A DNA stretch of 64,000 nt from Moesziomyces globuligerus (taxonomy: Eukaryota; Basidiomycota; Ustilaginomycetes; Ustilaginales; Ustilaginaceae): positions 496,001 to 560,000 of the forward strand of contig JARVLF010000013.1 of assembly GCA_030849465.1 (NCBI GenBank), given 5' to 3'. The notes under the pieces are model-generated. The model made no database searches, was not told where the DNA came from, and saw only the letters and a list, made by a program, of their open reading frames with translations. Shown piece by piece: positions 40,137 through 51,174 of this stretch. The position numbers and the translations under genes are program-made. The stretch's first letter is position 1. The number at the start of each line of letters is the position of its first letter.

Positions 40137-41897
40137 TCAGTGGCTACCGAACGCCAAAGAGGGGAGATCAGGTGACGACTGCGACAAGGATGCACCGAAA
40201 GAATGATCTACGTCCGTGGTTGCAAGCTCGTGCGAAGTGCGTGCCCGGGGCGGATCTGCAGCATGCACACCGAGCGCGGATCTCGAATCGTTCGCGAGTG
40301 TCTGCTCGTGCATGGAAGCCGGCGAGACAGCAGATGCGGCAGCAGCAAAAGGAGCAAGAAGAAGAGGAGGAGAAGAGCCTGGCGCATCTCCATAAATGCC
40401 CGTGGACCGCGCCAGCTTGAGCTCGGCCTGTTCGTACTTCATCAATTCGGCCACGAAGCCAATGTTGGGAGAGATGGCCGAACGTCGCTCGACGACATAC
40501 GAGTAGGAGCGCGCCAGCGGCCACCGCAACGCGTGGATCAGGTACGCGATCACGATAGTCACGGAGCGCGACTTGCCCGCCCGGCAGTGCACGTACACCG
40601 GCTCCGAGCGCAAACGCGCGTCGTCTAGAAATTCGCAGGCTTGCTTGATGTTGTCCTGGACCCCTTGCGCCTCAACAATATCAAGCATGGGCAATTTGAG
40701 GTAGCGCCGGAAGCGATCGCGCAGGTGCAGGGGTCCGCTGTCATCGATCTCGCAGGCGACGTTCAAGATGCGACGAACTCCTCGCGCCTCGAGCTCCGCC
40801 ACGTCGCTGTCCGACTGGACGTCCGAACCAAGGTAAAGGAAATCGGGAAGGATCGTCGACACCTCAAACTCGAACTCGTCCCGCGAGAGCCGGACCTTGG
40901 GCTGATGCGATTCTGCTGGATACGATGCATCCAAGTGGCTGTGCTGCAGCCGCCCAGGTGGGTCGGAAGTGCTTGCTGTTGGCGAATCGTTCCGGTCAGA
41001 CTTGTTTCCGTCCGATTTGAACACCTGATGAGAGCGGGCGCCTTCCGTCATGGGCAGCGCGGACCGAGACTTGGCCGCGTGCGGATAACTGCTGAGAGTG
41101 GCCGACCTGCGTGGCACTGAAGTGTCGAGCTGAAGTTTCAAGGCTGACGGTGATTTGCGGGCGATGGCGGGTGCTGGTGCAGCTGCCGGCGCAACGGACG
41201 ATATTGTCTGTGTGCGCAGCATCTCAGACGTGTTGAGCCGAGCGAGTGTAGGCCGAGCGGGCCGAGGAGGACGTGCTGCCCCGACCTCGGCAGGTCCAGG
41301 GAGCACGGCCGGAGCCATATCGTTCCCGTGGGCAAGAGTCGCCACGAATGTGCTGCCGGGTCGGCTGCTGGAGGTTGGAGATGCATGTGACAAGTGGTTA
41401 GACCGAGCGGCGTTTGGTACGGCGACCTGCTCCGGACTGGCAGAGATGTCCTGCATCACAAAGCGGCAAAATGTGGCACTGGCTTGATCGGAGCCATCCA
41501 CAAGTGTATCGAAAGGCGAGGCGAGCAGTCGAGCTGCGGTCGGAGATGGCGGTGTGGCAGTGACGGCGGTGGAGATGCCACGTCTTGATTGGATCGATGT
41601 AGATCGGGATGGTGCGGCCTCGGCGCGTTGAGGCTCGCTTGCACGCCACAAGGCGATATCAGCTGGCCAGAAGGACTCGGTTGAGATAGCAGCGCCCTTG
41701 ACTAAGCCGTCGAGCGAGCGGCCTGCAGTGCCGGCGGCCATGGTGGAGACGTCCGGATGGACGTCTTGAGCAGCGTCAAAACGAGCAATGGGGTCTACGG
41801 CGGTGGGAGTGAGGCACGCGTCCGATTCGCGTGCGTAGCGAGCTTTGCTGGTGCGGATGACGTTGGTGACGATTGCCGAGAGACGCCTCTTGCTCAT
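40137..41897 (-). CDS. Dual-specificity protein phosphatase (MAP kinase phosphatase type)
   Basis: This is a single exon of 586 residues from MSKRRLSAIV. The frame is open for 182 more codons upstream to 42443, but that part is low-quality leader-like sequence. Residues 1-345 are Ser/Ala/Pro-rich and disordered. The catalytic domain lies near 345-495. It opens with FEVSTILPDFLYLGSDVQSD, continues through GVRRILNVACE and EAQGVQDNIKQACEFLDDAR, and reaches the P-loop VYVHCRAGKSRSVTIVIAYL with nucleophile Cys438. YVVERRSAISPNIGFVAEL follows. This is the DSP fold that removes phosphate from Tyr and Thr of MAP kinases. Yeast Msg5, fission yeast Pmp1 and U. maydis Rok1 belong to the same group. Equivalence to Rok1 is possible but not proven here. 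It diverges from the DEF1-like gene across 2.4 kb. Confidence 0.9.
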   Translation of the reverse strand: MSKRRLSAIVTNVIRTSKARYARESDACLTPTAVDPIARFDAAQDVHPDVSTMAAGTAGRSLDGLVKGAAISTESFWPADIALWRASEPQRAEAAPSRSTSIQSRRGISTAVTATPPSPTAARLLASPFDTLVDGSDQASATFCRFVMQDISASPEQVAVPNAARSNHLSHASPTSSSRPGSTFVATLAHGNDMAPAVLPGPAEVGAARPPRPARPTLARLNTSEMLRTQTISSVAPAAAPAPAIARKSPSALKLQLDTSVPRRSATLSSYPHAAKSRSALPMTEGARSHQVFKSDGNKSDRNDSPTASTSDPPGRLQHSHLDASYPAESHQPKVRLSRDEFEFEVSTILPDFLYLGSDVQSDSDVAELEARGVRRILNVACEIDDSGPLHLRDRFRRYLKLPMLDIVEAQGVQDNIKQACEFLDDARLRSEPVYVHCRAGKSRSVTIVIAYLIHALRWPLARSYSYVVERRSAISPNIGFVAELMKYEQAELKLARSTGIYGDAPGSSPPLLLAPFAAAASAVSPASMHEQTLANDSRSALGVHAADPPRARTSHELATTDVDHSFGASLSQSSPDLPSLAFGSH

Positions 41898-43900
41898 GTG
41901 CTCGAAGGAAGTCCGGCAGATCCTCGCACTGGTCTGGTTTGTGCTGAAGATGCCGATGTGGCTTTTGCGACAATTCGAAGATCGACAAGATGAGGCGAAT
42001 CGAGGACTCCGGAGCGATGTAGAGGGTCGGCGTGGTCGGAATAGAATGTATAGTTGAATGCGTCGTCGAAGCGGGTTGAAGGGAGGACAGAGCAAGAGCA
42101 AGAGGTGGTAGTGGCGGGAATGTGAAGGGGGTATCTTGGTGGATGAGAGTGGAGCGATGGACGGATCAGGAGTGTGACTGGACCCGCCAGATGGTAAGGA
42201 GCCAAGCCGTTTGGGGAGCGCTGTGTCGCGAGGTAGCGGGATGCACGCTACAGCATGAGGACAAGCTGCTTGGCGAGGGCGAGGAATCCAAGAGATAGAG
42301 AGAGACAAGGAGAGAGTCGGAGATCGTGGGCTCGCGGTGAGGGTCCACGCGGAGACGATGATGGCGGTCACTCGAGGAGGCTGGGCTGGTAGTGTCTCCG
42401 GAGGTACGCCGAAAAGGATGGCGCGGGGTGCAAGCAGCTGCAATCATATGTTGACGGCTAATTTTCGTGATTTCGGCTGAACGCCAAGAGCCGCCTGAGC
42501 GCCTTGTGCTGAGCTCGAGGCTGTGTCGGATCGAGGGAAATTCAAATTTGGCCGCCAGCGGAGCACGATGCCAGACTGTTGAGCACCCTGGCCGCGCGAT
42601 GGAGGCGCCCAGAGTCTGGAGCTGGGCTCGACATCGGGACGCCGTTGCACTGCCGAGTCGAGCGCTGAGGCTTTCAGGCGACCATGCGCGTCTGCAACGC
42701 CTATCGAGGTAATAGAGTTACGGCGAATTTCTCTACAGCAAGGCAAGGCCCGCTCATGCGTGCTCGCTCGCCAACGCTGGCAACCTTGGCATCGAGACAA
42801 AGCCAGCGCGCGGCCCCCCTTAGCTCAAAGCTGGAACGCTGAACCCCGACGCATGCTTGGCTGGTGGCTCAGCTGTTACAGTCTCTTCCATCTCGCTCAA
42901 GGATGACTGCCATCTCGCGCTGCCGCAGCAAGCATGGCGAATCGGCTGAACCGCATGGTAGGCCAAAGTGTCATGAGGTATCCGATTCGAGCCCCGCCCG
43001 AAGAGGCCTAGACGGCAGTTGGAGCGAATTTCTCTTCGGCGTTGCGCGCAGCACTCCCACTCGAATCTGGCGACGTCGGAATGCCGAAGATTCGGATGGC
43101 CTCCGACGAGGCCCCAAAACCCTAGCCCAGTGCCGACGGACAATGGAATTGCATCTGTGTGCGGCTCGATCCCGGCGCCGCTTGGCTGGAAGCGGCCTAC
43201 ATTGGCTTTGAGCTCCAATTGGATCGGGTCGATTATCTCCCACTCGATGGCACGATGAGACGCCATCGGACCCGACACCCGATCGACGAAACCCGATCGA
43301 CTTCAATTCCGTGCGATAGATCTCGTCTCCGCGTTCATGCTTCTCCTCACACCCTCACGCCATGCTTTTCACGTAGACTGTGTTGAGCTCTGCTCAAGCG
43401 AGACGCGGTGCATCATTGCATCACATCTCGTCCGTTACTTCGTCTGACGACGTGGTGAAAGTGAATGTCAGCTCGTCATCCATGCGAGGCAGAAAGGTCG
43501 TCGGGCGCAGCTGAGCGGATGTCAGCCGACCAACACCCTTTGACAGCTTGCTCGGGCCCAGCCTGGCTTTTTGAAATCCGACTTGAACCGGACCTTTCAA
43601 AATTTCGATCACTTTGACTCGGCGCCATTTTGGAATGCGAAAGGCTTTTCAAGAAGAAGTCAACGGGGCTCGTGACCAGGGCTCGGACCGCCTCTCTGGA
43701 TGGGCGTGCCAAACTAACACATCCTCTCGTGACTCTGCTGCTTGGAAAAAAAGGCCAGTGCAAAGCGAGGCGATGCGCGTTCCCTTTGACTGCGCGTGGG
43801 TGTTGCGACTCTGCACAGTGCAGCGCGAGCCAGTCAACGCCCGCACATCCGCCTTCCGCATTAAGGAAAGAGCTAGCTGAGCTGCCGAGAGCAAGAGCAC
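41898..43900. other. Intergenic stretch between phosphatase and DEF1-like gene
   Basis: This 2 kb stretch upstream of both divergent genes holds only overlapping short frames such as 42820-43278 (minus) and 43630-44334 (plus), with no domain and poor composition. The left part near 41900-42450 should be the phosphatase leader and promoter. Confidence 0.35.
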
Positions 43901-43935
43901 CGCTCAGCGCTCAGCGCTCGGCGCTCAGCGCTCAG
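43901..43935. repeat. Five tandem copies of a heptamer (CGCTCAG)
   Basis: Five adjacent units read CGCTCAG, CGCTCAG, CGCTCGG, CGCTCAG and CGCTCAG, so one unit differs by a single base. They lie about 400 bp upstream of the DEF1-like start codon, in the promoter or the far leader. Confidence 0.85.
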
Positions 43936-43975
43936 TGGCCAGGGCCTCGCCCGGCTCTCGCTCCAGCTTGGCATG

Positions 43976-44339
43976 GCGGCGGCTGCGTCTCGACTGGGCT
44001 TCTACACCCTCTGTCCTTCTGCCTCGAATCGGCAGCTGCCCTTTCAAGTGCACCACGGAAGCTTGGTGCAGCATCGGTCGCCCCATCGCTCACTCCCTCT
44101 TCCTACCTTCGCAACCACCTCCACCACCTCCGCACCTTTCGATCCGTGCCCTCCTCCATCTGCTTTCCGACATCCTGCATACGGCTTCTTCCTCGACCGT
44201 CGTCCTACCCAACAGCTTGTGCCATCAGGTCGCCGTGCAGCTCAGCTCGTCCTTGGCCTAGGACTTGCTCGCCCCTCTTCTTTGGGCATCCAACACCACC
44301 TCTGTCTGCCTCTCGCGCACACACATACACATAAAAACA
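43976..44339 (+). promoter_or_regulatory. Pyrimidine-rich ATG-free leader of the DEF1-like gene
   Basis: The sequence is rich in C and T and has no ATG from 43976 to the chosen start at 44340, which lies in a good context (AAAACAATGTC). This supports 44340 as the true start and suggests a long 5' untranslated region. Confidence 0.5.
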
Positions 44340-47057
44340 ATGTCGGCTACAGCTTCACGCAGAGGGTCGTTCCCGCGCCCCAAGCCTCGCTCCAACCAGC
44401 AGGTGCAGGACGACACCGAGGAGGTGCGCAACCTCCGCGCCAAATACTCGGACCAGCTCGCCATGATCCGCGAGCTCTTCCCCGCCTGGACCGATGAAGA
44501 CCTCCTCTTTGCACTCCAAGAGTCGCTCGGCGACGTCGAGAACGCCGTCGTCCGCATCTCCGAAGGTCAGGTCGAGCAATTCTCGTCCGTCAAGTCAAAG
44601 AAGCAGGTCAAGAAGGAGTCCACCGTTCACCACTCGGCTCCTCCCACCCATCCTGCACCCCTTGCTTCATCTACCGCACCTCACGCTCCCCGCGGCAACC
44701 ACGTCGGCGCTCCTGCCGGCCGCGGTCGTGGTGGCGCTTCCGTCCGAGGCGCACGCGGCGGTCGAGGCGGCTTCCGCGGCGTCGGTGGACGCGGCGGTGG
44801 AATCGCTCCCCAGACCAACGGACACGACGTCAAGTCGCCCGAAACCGTCGAGGCCACCACCGCTCAGGCTTTTGCTCCCATTCCAACTCCCACCTCCGGC
44901 ACCAGCTGGGCCGCCGCGCTTGCAAAGTCCAACGCCAGGTCCCAACCCGCTTCCGCCGCACCCGCCACGCCCGCTCCGGCACCGGCACTTCACGAAGAAT
45001 CCAGCGATGCTTCCCTCGGCGCTCCAGTCGCACCTTCCGAGCCCGCAGCCGCTGAACCGTCCTCGGCCGTCGAGGCTATCGCTCCCCAGGCCGCCGAACC
45101 CGCCACCACCACCACTGCTCTCCCCTCTTCGTCCGACAAGGCGGTCCCCGCAGTCAAGGTTCCAGCTCCCTCCAAGCCCACCCCCAAGGCTGGCGGCATG
45201 AGCTGGGCTCAGATCGCTCGCAAGTCCGAGGCTCCCAAGCCCGCTGCCGCTCCAGCTGCCCCTGCCGCTTCCGAAGCTCCCGTCGAAGAATCTGCAGTCG
45301 CTGCTGATGCCCAGACTTCGGCCCAGGCTCAGCCCGACGCATCCCTCGAGCAGGCAGCTCCCGCTACCGAAGAGCCTGTCGCAGAATCCGTCGAGGCACC
45401 CGTCACCGAGACCAAGGAGGAAGCCGCCCCGGCTCCTGCCACCACCGAGCCAGCCGTCCCCGCATCCGCGCCTGCCACGGAGACTGCCCCATCCGCTCAG
45501 AACCCCGACGCCAGCGCCGCCGCTGCCCAGGCCGCCGCTCCTCCTGGTCTGTCCAAGTCTGCTCCTCGCACCGGAGCTCAGCGATCCTCCCAACGCGCAC
45601 GACAGGATGCTCCTGTCGTCATGGCTGGCGGCTCCTCCCAGCTCGACAAGCTTGGCGTCCAGTTCGGCTCTCTCAACTTCCTGGGCGGAGATGCCGAGGA
45701 CGCTCCCGAAGCCACCGAATCGGCTGCCGCACAGCCCGCACAGCCCGAGGCCCCTGCTGCCGCAGCTGCTCCGACCGCTGCGGCCGCGGCCCCTTCGACC
45801 CACCGTCAGGAGGCTCAGTCCGGACAGGCACAGGCTGACTCGTACAGCCAGCAGCCCGCCGCCGCTCAGTACAACGGCTTCAAGTCGGACTCGTTCGACA
45901 ACTCGTACGGTTTCGGCGGCCAGCAGCAGCAGCAGGCGACTCCTGCGCAATCGGCTGCCCAGCCGCAGCAGCAGCAGCAGGCTGCCCAGGAGCAGATTCA
46001 CGGCTACAACGGCTACAACTCCATCGGTCAGGGCCAGGCTGGCTCGCAGCAGCAGCCCCAGCAGGGCGTGCAGGACTACTCCTCCATGTACGGTGGCCTC
46101 GACACCCAGCGCCTCGCCCAATTCTACGGCGCCTACGACCAGGGCTCCAACGCCTTCGGCCAGCGATCCGACGACAAGACTCAGCCTCAGGCCTCGCAGC
46201 AGGGCCAGCAGTCGCAGCCCCAGGCCGCTTCGCAGCAAGGTGGCGAGCCCCACCAGCCCCAGCACCACCAGGGCCACCAGGTCGGTCCCGGCCTTCAGCA
46301 GGCTCCCCAGCAGCAGTTCCCCGGCATCATGCCCTACTACTACCCCCACTACTACATGCCCAACCAGTTCCAGCACTACGCTCAGCCCACTGCCGGCTAC
46401 GGCCAGTACCCCGTCTACGGTCAGCCTGCTGGCCAGCCCCAGCACCCGTCCAAGCCCGGCACGCCCGCCAACATCGCTTCTCCCTACAGCCAGGGTCCTC
46501 AGAGCGACGCTAGCGCGTACAGCGCCCAGTCCCATTACGGCCAGACTCCCAGCTCGGCCGGTCTGGCCTCCTACGACCAGGGCTTCGGTCGCGGCATGCC
46601 CGGCCTCGGCGGCATGTCGGACTACTCCAAGATCTACGGCGGAGCCATCCCCGGTCTCGGCGGCTTCCTGGGCAGCGGTGCTGGCGGCGCGCCGCCTTCG
46701 CAGACTGCGGCCTCGGGCAACGCTGGATCTGGCAGCACCGGCACGCCTCACATGGGGTCGCAGCAGAAGTCGGGTGCCTCCTCCGGCAGCGCCCTCGACA
46801 GCTACCGCCAGTTTGACGCCAACGCGTCCAAGGGCTCGGCCCAGTCGGGTGCCGCTTCGGGCCGTGGCCAGGGTCAGTCGCAGGCCCAGCCCCAGCAGCA
46901 GCAGCAGGCTCAGCAGCAGCAACAGCAGCAGCAGGCACAGCAGCAACAGCAGCAGCAGCAACAGCAGTACTACCAGCAGTACGGCGCTTACGGACACCAG
47001 GCCAGCAGCAACGCCTACTCCAACTACCCCTACGCACGTCAGTACTGGGGCCAGTAG
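44340..47057 (+). CDS. DEF1: Def1-like protein: CUE domain with Gln-rich C-terminus
   Basis: This is a single exon of 905 residues starting MSATASRRGSF. A CUE domain lies near 30-75 (RAKYSDQLAMIRELFPAWTD then EDLLFALQESLGDVENAVVR). An RG-rich patch follows near 120-160 (GRGRGGASVRGARGGRGGFR), then a long Ala/Pro/Glu-rich middle with two repeated WAxxxAKS/WAQIARKS motifs. The last 370 residues are rich in Gln, Gly, Tyr and Ser, including a poly-Gln run near 851-880. This layout is that of Def1, which recruits ubiquitin machinery to stalled RNA polymerase II and is cleaved to release the N-terminal half into the nucleus. The CUE domain binds ubiquitin or ubiquitin-like partners. The fungal Def1 name rests on architecture, not alignment. 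The CAG-rich 3' part also creates long open frames in other phases, which I reject. Confidence 0.85.
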   Translation: MSATASRRGSFPRPKPRSNQQVQDDTEEVRNLRAKYSDQLAMIRELFPAWTDEDLLFALQESLGDVENAVVRISEGQVEQFSSVKSKKQVKKESTVHHSAPPTHPAPLASSTAPHAPRGNHVGAPAGRGRGGASVRGARGGRGGFRGVGGRGGGIAPQTNGHDVKSPETVEATTAQAFAPIPTPTSGTSWAAALAKSNARSQPASAAPATPAPAPALHEESSDASLGAPVAPSEPAAAEPSSAVEAIAPQAAEPATTTTALPSSSDKAVPAVKVPAPSKPTPKAGGMSWAQIARKSEAPKPAAAPAAPAASEAPVEESAVAADAQTSAQAQPDASLEQAAPATEEPVAESVEAPVTETKEEAAPAPATTEPAVPASAPATETAPSAQNPDASAAAAQAAAPPGLSKSAPRTGAQRSSQRARQDAPVVMAGGSSQLDKLGVQFGSLNFLGGDAEDAPEATESAAAQPAQPEAPAAAAAPTAAAAAPSTHRQEAQSGQAQADSYSQQPAAAQYNGFKSDSFDNSYGFGGQQQQQATPAQSAAQPQQQQQAAQEQIHGYNGYNSIGQGQAGSQQQPQQGVQDYSSMYGGLDTQRLAQFYGAYDQGSNAFGQRSDDKTQPQASQQGQQSQPQAASQQGGEPHQPQHHQGHQVGPGLQQAPQQQFPGIMPYYYPHYYMPNQFQHYAQPTAGYGQYPVYGQPAGQPQHPSKPGTPANIASPYSQGPQSDASAYSAQSHYGQTPSSAGLASYDQGFGRGMPGLGGMSDYSKIYGGAIPGLGGFLGSGAGGAPPSQTAASGNAGSGSTGTPHMGSQQKSGASSGSALDSYRQFDANASKGSAQSGAASGRGQGQSQAQPQQQQQAQQQQQQQQAQQQQQQQQQQYYQQYGAYGHQASSNAYSNYPYARQYWGQ
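46892..46968 (+). repeat. CAG-rich trinucleotide tract inside the DEF1-like coding region
   Basis: CAG and CAA codons alternate over about 77 bp with a few GCT/GCA interruptions, encoding the poly-Gln run. Mixed CAG/CAA use makes slippage less likely than in a pure repeat. Confidence 0.85.
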
Positions 47058-50000
47058 ATGCGCCTAATCCACATGATCGTGCCGGGCGGCTCGTAAGCTC
47101 CCCGCGCTCAACGCACCACTCAACTCACTCTGACCTGGACTGAGACTCATTCGTCTCTCGACGTGGCGCCACTCGTCAGCACTCTACTCCGATGCTCAAA
47201 AGAGACCTTTGACGCATCGCATCAAAGTGATCTGCGGAATACATGTCATCCATACGTGTGCTCCCTTCCCTCTCGTGTGCTTGCGTGTGAGTGCTGAATT
47301 GATCCCGACGGTCTGATTCGAGGGAGACGAGGTGTGAGCGGGAGAAGCTAAGTTTTGTAGCAGGATGTTAGCTCGCAGCGGCTAGAGCTTTCTTGAATAT
47401 GTTGGAGGCCATCGATGGTGTGCGCGCCAAAAAAGCGAGCTAAAACTAGCGAACCACTGGGACGGGGAGGGGGGTGGCAAAACTCAGGAGCCGACGCGCA
47501 CGCGAGCTGAGGGAGTGAATGACAGCTCCGAGGAGCGGGTCCGCTGCACGAGCCGAGGAGACAATGAGGCCGAGCGTCGTGGCGATGACAGGCGATCGAA
47601 CGGCGTGGGGTAGGTCTCGGCGTTCATGGTTGTAGGGAATCACGGCGTGGGCGTGCGATGCTCGCGATGAAGACAGTAGCTCGTAATCGACAGCTTCGGG
47701 GAAAGACGTCGCCTTGCCGAGATGAGCGGGTCGCTTAGTATGTGAGCCAACACCCATGACACCACCACGAGTTCGAAGCTCACGCTGGCAAAGCCCCCTT
47801 GGCCTTGGAACCGATTCTTTTGCCACCACGCTACCGATCAGAGTCGGCCAGGACGCCCACAGCCGATCCGGTCGGCGGAATGACACATCGATGCTTTGAC
47901 TCGCCAACTCGAGCCGACCTAGCCATGTGCCTTGCTCGACAGGCTACACGCCGTCGAAGCGAATCGTAGCCGGCTGGGTTCGGTCCTCGTACGAGCTACC
48001 GTTCGGCCCGCGCGTCTCGTTCGTCCGGCGCGAAATACCACTGTGGGAACCTAGAGCTCCCCAACCCCCCCGCAAGCCACAACTGGCTAGGCTGGAACAG
48101 AGTGCAGCGGAAGCTATTCCTTCCCCCGCACTGAGGAGATGAGCCCACTGGTTGAACAGAGTCAGGCACTCGATCCTCTGAACGTTGGTGCCGACCTAAG
48201 CCGAACCGAACATGTCCAACCTCCTGAGCATCCCTTTTCCCTTCACTTTGCTCCTTCCGAGACAAGACCAGAGGACTGGTTCCCAACCTATCGAGAGGAA
48301 GCGAGAGATGTCATGTCTCCGTCGGGAGAGGATGGTGCGGTTGGATTCAACTTCGAGCCCGGTGCAGGCCCACGGCGCGAACTCACACGCGAATGTACCA
48401 GCCGAGGGTCAGAAGAGCGCAAACTCGTCCGTTCGACGTCCTCGGACGAGACGGAGCAGCCTGGACAAAAGCTTCTGCGAAATTGCAAGACGTGGTTTGA
48501 ACTTGCTCCTGCGTCTCTTTGCACCGACCGCGGCTTGGCTCTGCCGGAAATCCAGGCAGTCAAGCTTTTGACGCGATTAGCAGCTTTGGCCCCGACGGCA
48601 TGGCGATTGCCTGCCGTTTCGGCTCGACACGTCGGCTGAAGGTCTTGACAGCTGCCAAGCTCCAATAGAGTTCGAGAACCAGGGTGCAAAAGGTAGTGAA
48701 GCAGAAAGACGGCGCAGTGTATGGTGTCGGGTAAGTCAGCATGCACACGGTCAACTCAAACGGCGACGCTTATGCTGGCGCCGATCTTGAAGACAAGAGC
48801 GGGAGTGGCCGAAGTGGGGCATGGCGATGGTTCGATCGATATCGGAAAAGCACTGTCGAATCTCATCTTGACGCATGGGGGGTAAGGTGATCGCGGACCT
48901 CCAAAAGTGGAGAGGGTTTCAGGGCTGTGGGCGTCGCAGGGGTTGCCAGTGTATCGGCAAGGTCGCGCTGGTGTTGGTCTCAGATTCAGAAATGGAAGGC
49001 TGTCAGGATCCAAGAAAGGCACCCGACGGTGTCTCAATCGGACCAACTGAAGCGGAGCTGCTGGAACCTTCTCAGCGGAAGCAGGGGGAGGGAGAGTGGT
49101 CCGGGGAGGCGGGAGTAAGAAGACCCTGAAGACGGAAAAAAGGACAAAGGATGCAATTCAGAGGGAGCGACGATCGCATGATGCGTTGGGCTGAGACCCT
49201 CGACGAAAATATGCGCAACCCAGAAGGGGGGCCCTGCTGTCGCGAGCTGCTCGACTGCATATGACAAGCGTGGAAGGCGCGGAGATTTGGGACACGGTTC
49301 GAGGCAAGGGCTGCGTCAAAGCTGGGCGCCGAGCATGCGACTCAAGTGCTGGGCATCCACGACCATGCTGGGCAGCATTGAGATGCATTTGAGATGCGGC
49401 AGAGAGCTAGCAGTTCGGCTGGCAGCGCGGGGTCCCAAAAAAATCCAACCACGTCGAGAGGCTGGTGGATGGAGAGACCCAAGCAAGTGGATAGTTCAGA
49501 TGACAGCTGACGGCAATTGTGTCGAGCTGTCATCGGAAGAGCCAGAACTAGGTTTAGGGTTCCCAGATGTCGGGTCGGGCAACTGGCCCGCACGACGTAC
49601 GGTGGCGGCTAGACGGCCATGCGCGTCGCGATCGTGAGCGCACAAAAGTGCAGCCAAGCACGCCTAAGCAGAGCCAAGACGCACGCGCTAACTTGCTCGG
49701 CGCGGCACGTTCAGACGTACATACGGCACACGCATACTGCCGACGTCTCTACGATCTCGAGTTGCATCTTCAAGTCGATCCACCCCCCGCTTAACTTACT
49801 CGACGCGCTAGCGTGGGTCGCAATCTCATCCGAGCAGACCCTGCCGTTCGGTGCGCCAGGAACGATGCACTTCGTCTGCTCTGCTGGTCAGCACCTTGCC
49901 CGGACTTGCGGTGAAATATCGATATTGTGAGTGGCAAATATGAAATGTCCCAGCACCTTCTCGGTTCGGCTGGACCATGCACACCGTGACGCAGGAAAGT

Positions 50001-50537
50001 GGACCGGCTGCCCATTTGGAGAGCCGGTCTGCCTTGTCAGATAGTCTCATATCAGTGTCTTAGATTTGAGCCTGACTTCTCTTCTACTATCGGTGTTGTA
50101 CCGGCAGCGATGGACTGACCCATTTGCTCGCTGTGTGGCAGCTTCCTATACGACTATACGAGTCAAGCTGGCGATTCGAATCATGAGCCTGCTCATGACG
50201 CCAGTCGTGCTTAAAAAGGGCAGAGGCGTGTCCGTCGCGAAGCGGGTAAAGCGACACTGACTCATCGCTTCGCGCACACGCAGCCTGCCCGACTTGCCGG
50301 GCACCGTGACAGGTGTCGGAAATGTCCAGGCAGACGAAATCAAAGACCGACTCGCCTGCCGGAGCTGTGGCGGCAAAAGACGAGCACATCACGGACGATG
50401 GCTTGCATGCATCGAGGACGCCAGAGCGGCGGTGGAATCAGGATGAGTGTTCCTTTTGCATTGCAACCGCGGGAGCCGCAGCTGAAGCTCGGGTCCGACG
50501 AGCACCTCGACACGCGGTCGTTCCCCGCGAAAGGAGC

Positions 50538-50581
50538 GGGGCGGCGGCGACGGCCACGGCGACGGCGACGGCGGCGGCGGA
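50538..50581. repeat. CGGCGA-type low-complexity tract
   Basis: About 44 bp made of CGGCGA, CGGCCA and CGG units. It lies outside any supported gene. Confidence 0.7.
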
Positions 50582-51150
50582 GCTTTTCCGTGTGGGCGCA
50601 GGCGAAGCCGGACGGGTTGGCCACGCGGTAGCCAGCAGGCGGCCCGCGAGACCCTCTCGCCCGTCTCGACCGCCACCGTCCATTCCGAACCGGCTTGTTG
50701 AAGCCCATCGTGGGAAATCGTACCTCGCTTAGGCGCCGCGACCGGTCCACAGGAACGCCCCCACATGCCAACTTTCGCCTGACGAAGCGTTCACAAAAAT
50801 GGATGAGATGGATAAAAAACAATTTCCTGAAAATTGTCTCGAAACCAAAACCTGTTGCCACGCAGCCTCGTCGTTCTGCAGAAGCGAAGGTGGCGGCAAG
50901 CTGCAGAGCCGAGTGAGTGATGGCGCTCCCCCTTCCATTGTTTCGCATGCACTGCCGCTCCCGTGTTGCAATCTTTGTCGCCAAGAACGGACCGGCTGCG
51001 AGACCCCCGAAGAGCCACGCTCTCCTATGCAGGCTGCACACCGTTACCCGGATGGACCGTGTCGCCGAGCTCACGCGACAGAATATCCCGTGAATGGTCA
51101 AGCTCGGCGAGACACTCGGGTCAGAAGACACGCGCCATCTGGGAGGTCCG

Positions 51151-51174
51151 CATGGCATCATGGCATCATGGCAT
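51151..51174. repeat. Three tandem copies of an octamer (CATGGCAT)
   Basis: Three perfect adjacent copies of CATGGCAT. Each unit is nearly palindromic around its CATG. It lies outside any supported gene. Confidence 0.85.

Noticed and set aside
41898..42443. In-frame 182-codon extension of the phosphatase
   Set aside because: Ser/Arg/Pro-rich with no conservation expected; MSKRRLSAIV is a more natural start and the upstream part behaves like leader.
44667..46997. 776-codon open frame on the minus strand with long Leu runs
   Set aside because: It is the exact antisense of the Gln/Ala-rich DEF1-like gene; the poly-Leu arises from CTG complementing CAG. No independent signal.
45307..47067. 586-codon plus-strand frame overlapping the DEF1-like gene
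   Set aside because: It is a shifted frame of the same repeats, rich in Pro, Arg and Ser without any family resemblance.
49550..49560. Telomere-like TTTAGGG
   Set aside because: Single copy only; chance occurrence.
50183..50198. CATGAG/CTCATG palindrome with a CCTG centre
   Set aside because: Isolated 6-bp arms; expected by chance in a window of this size.
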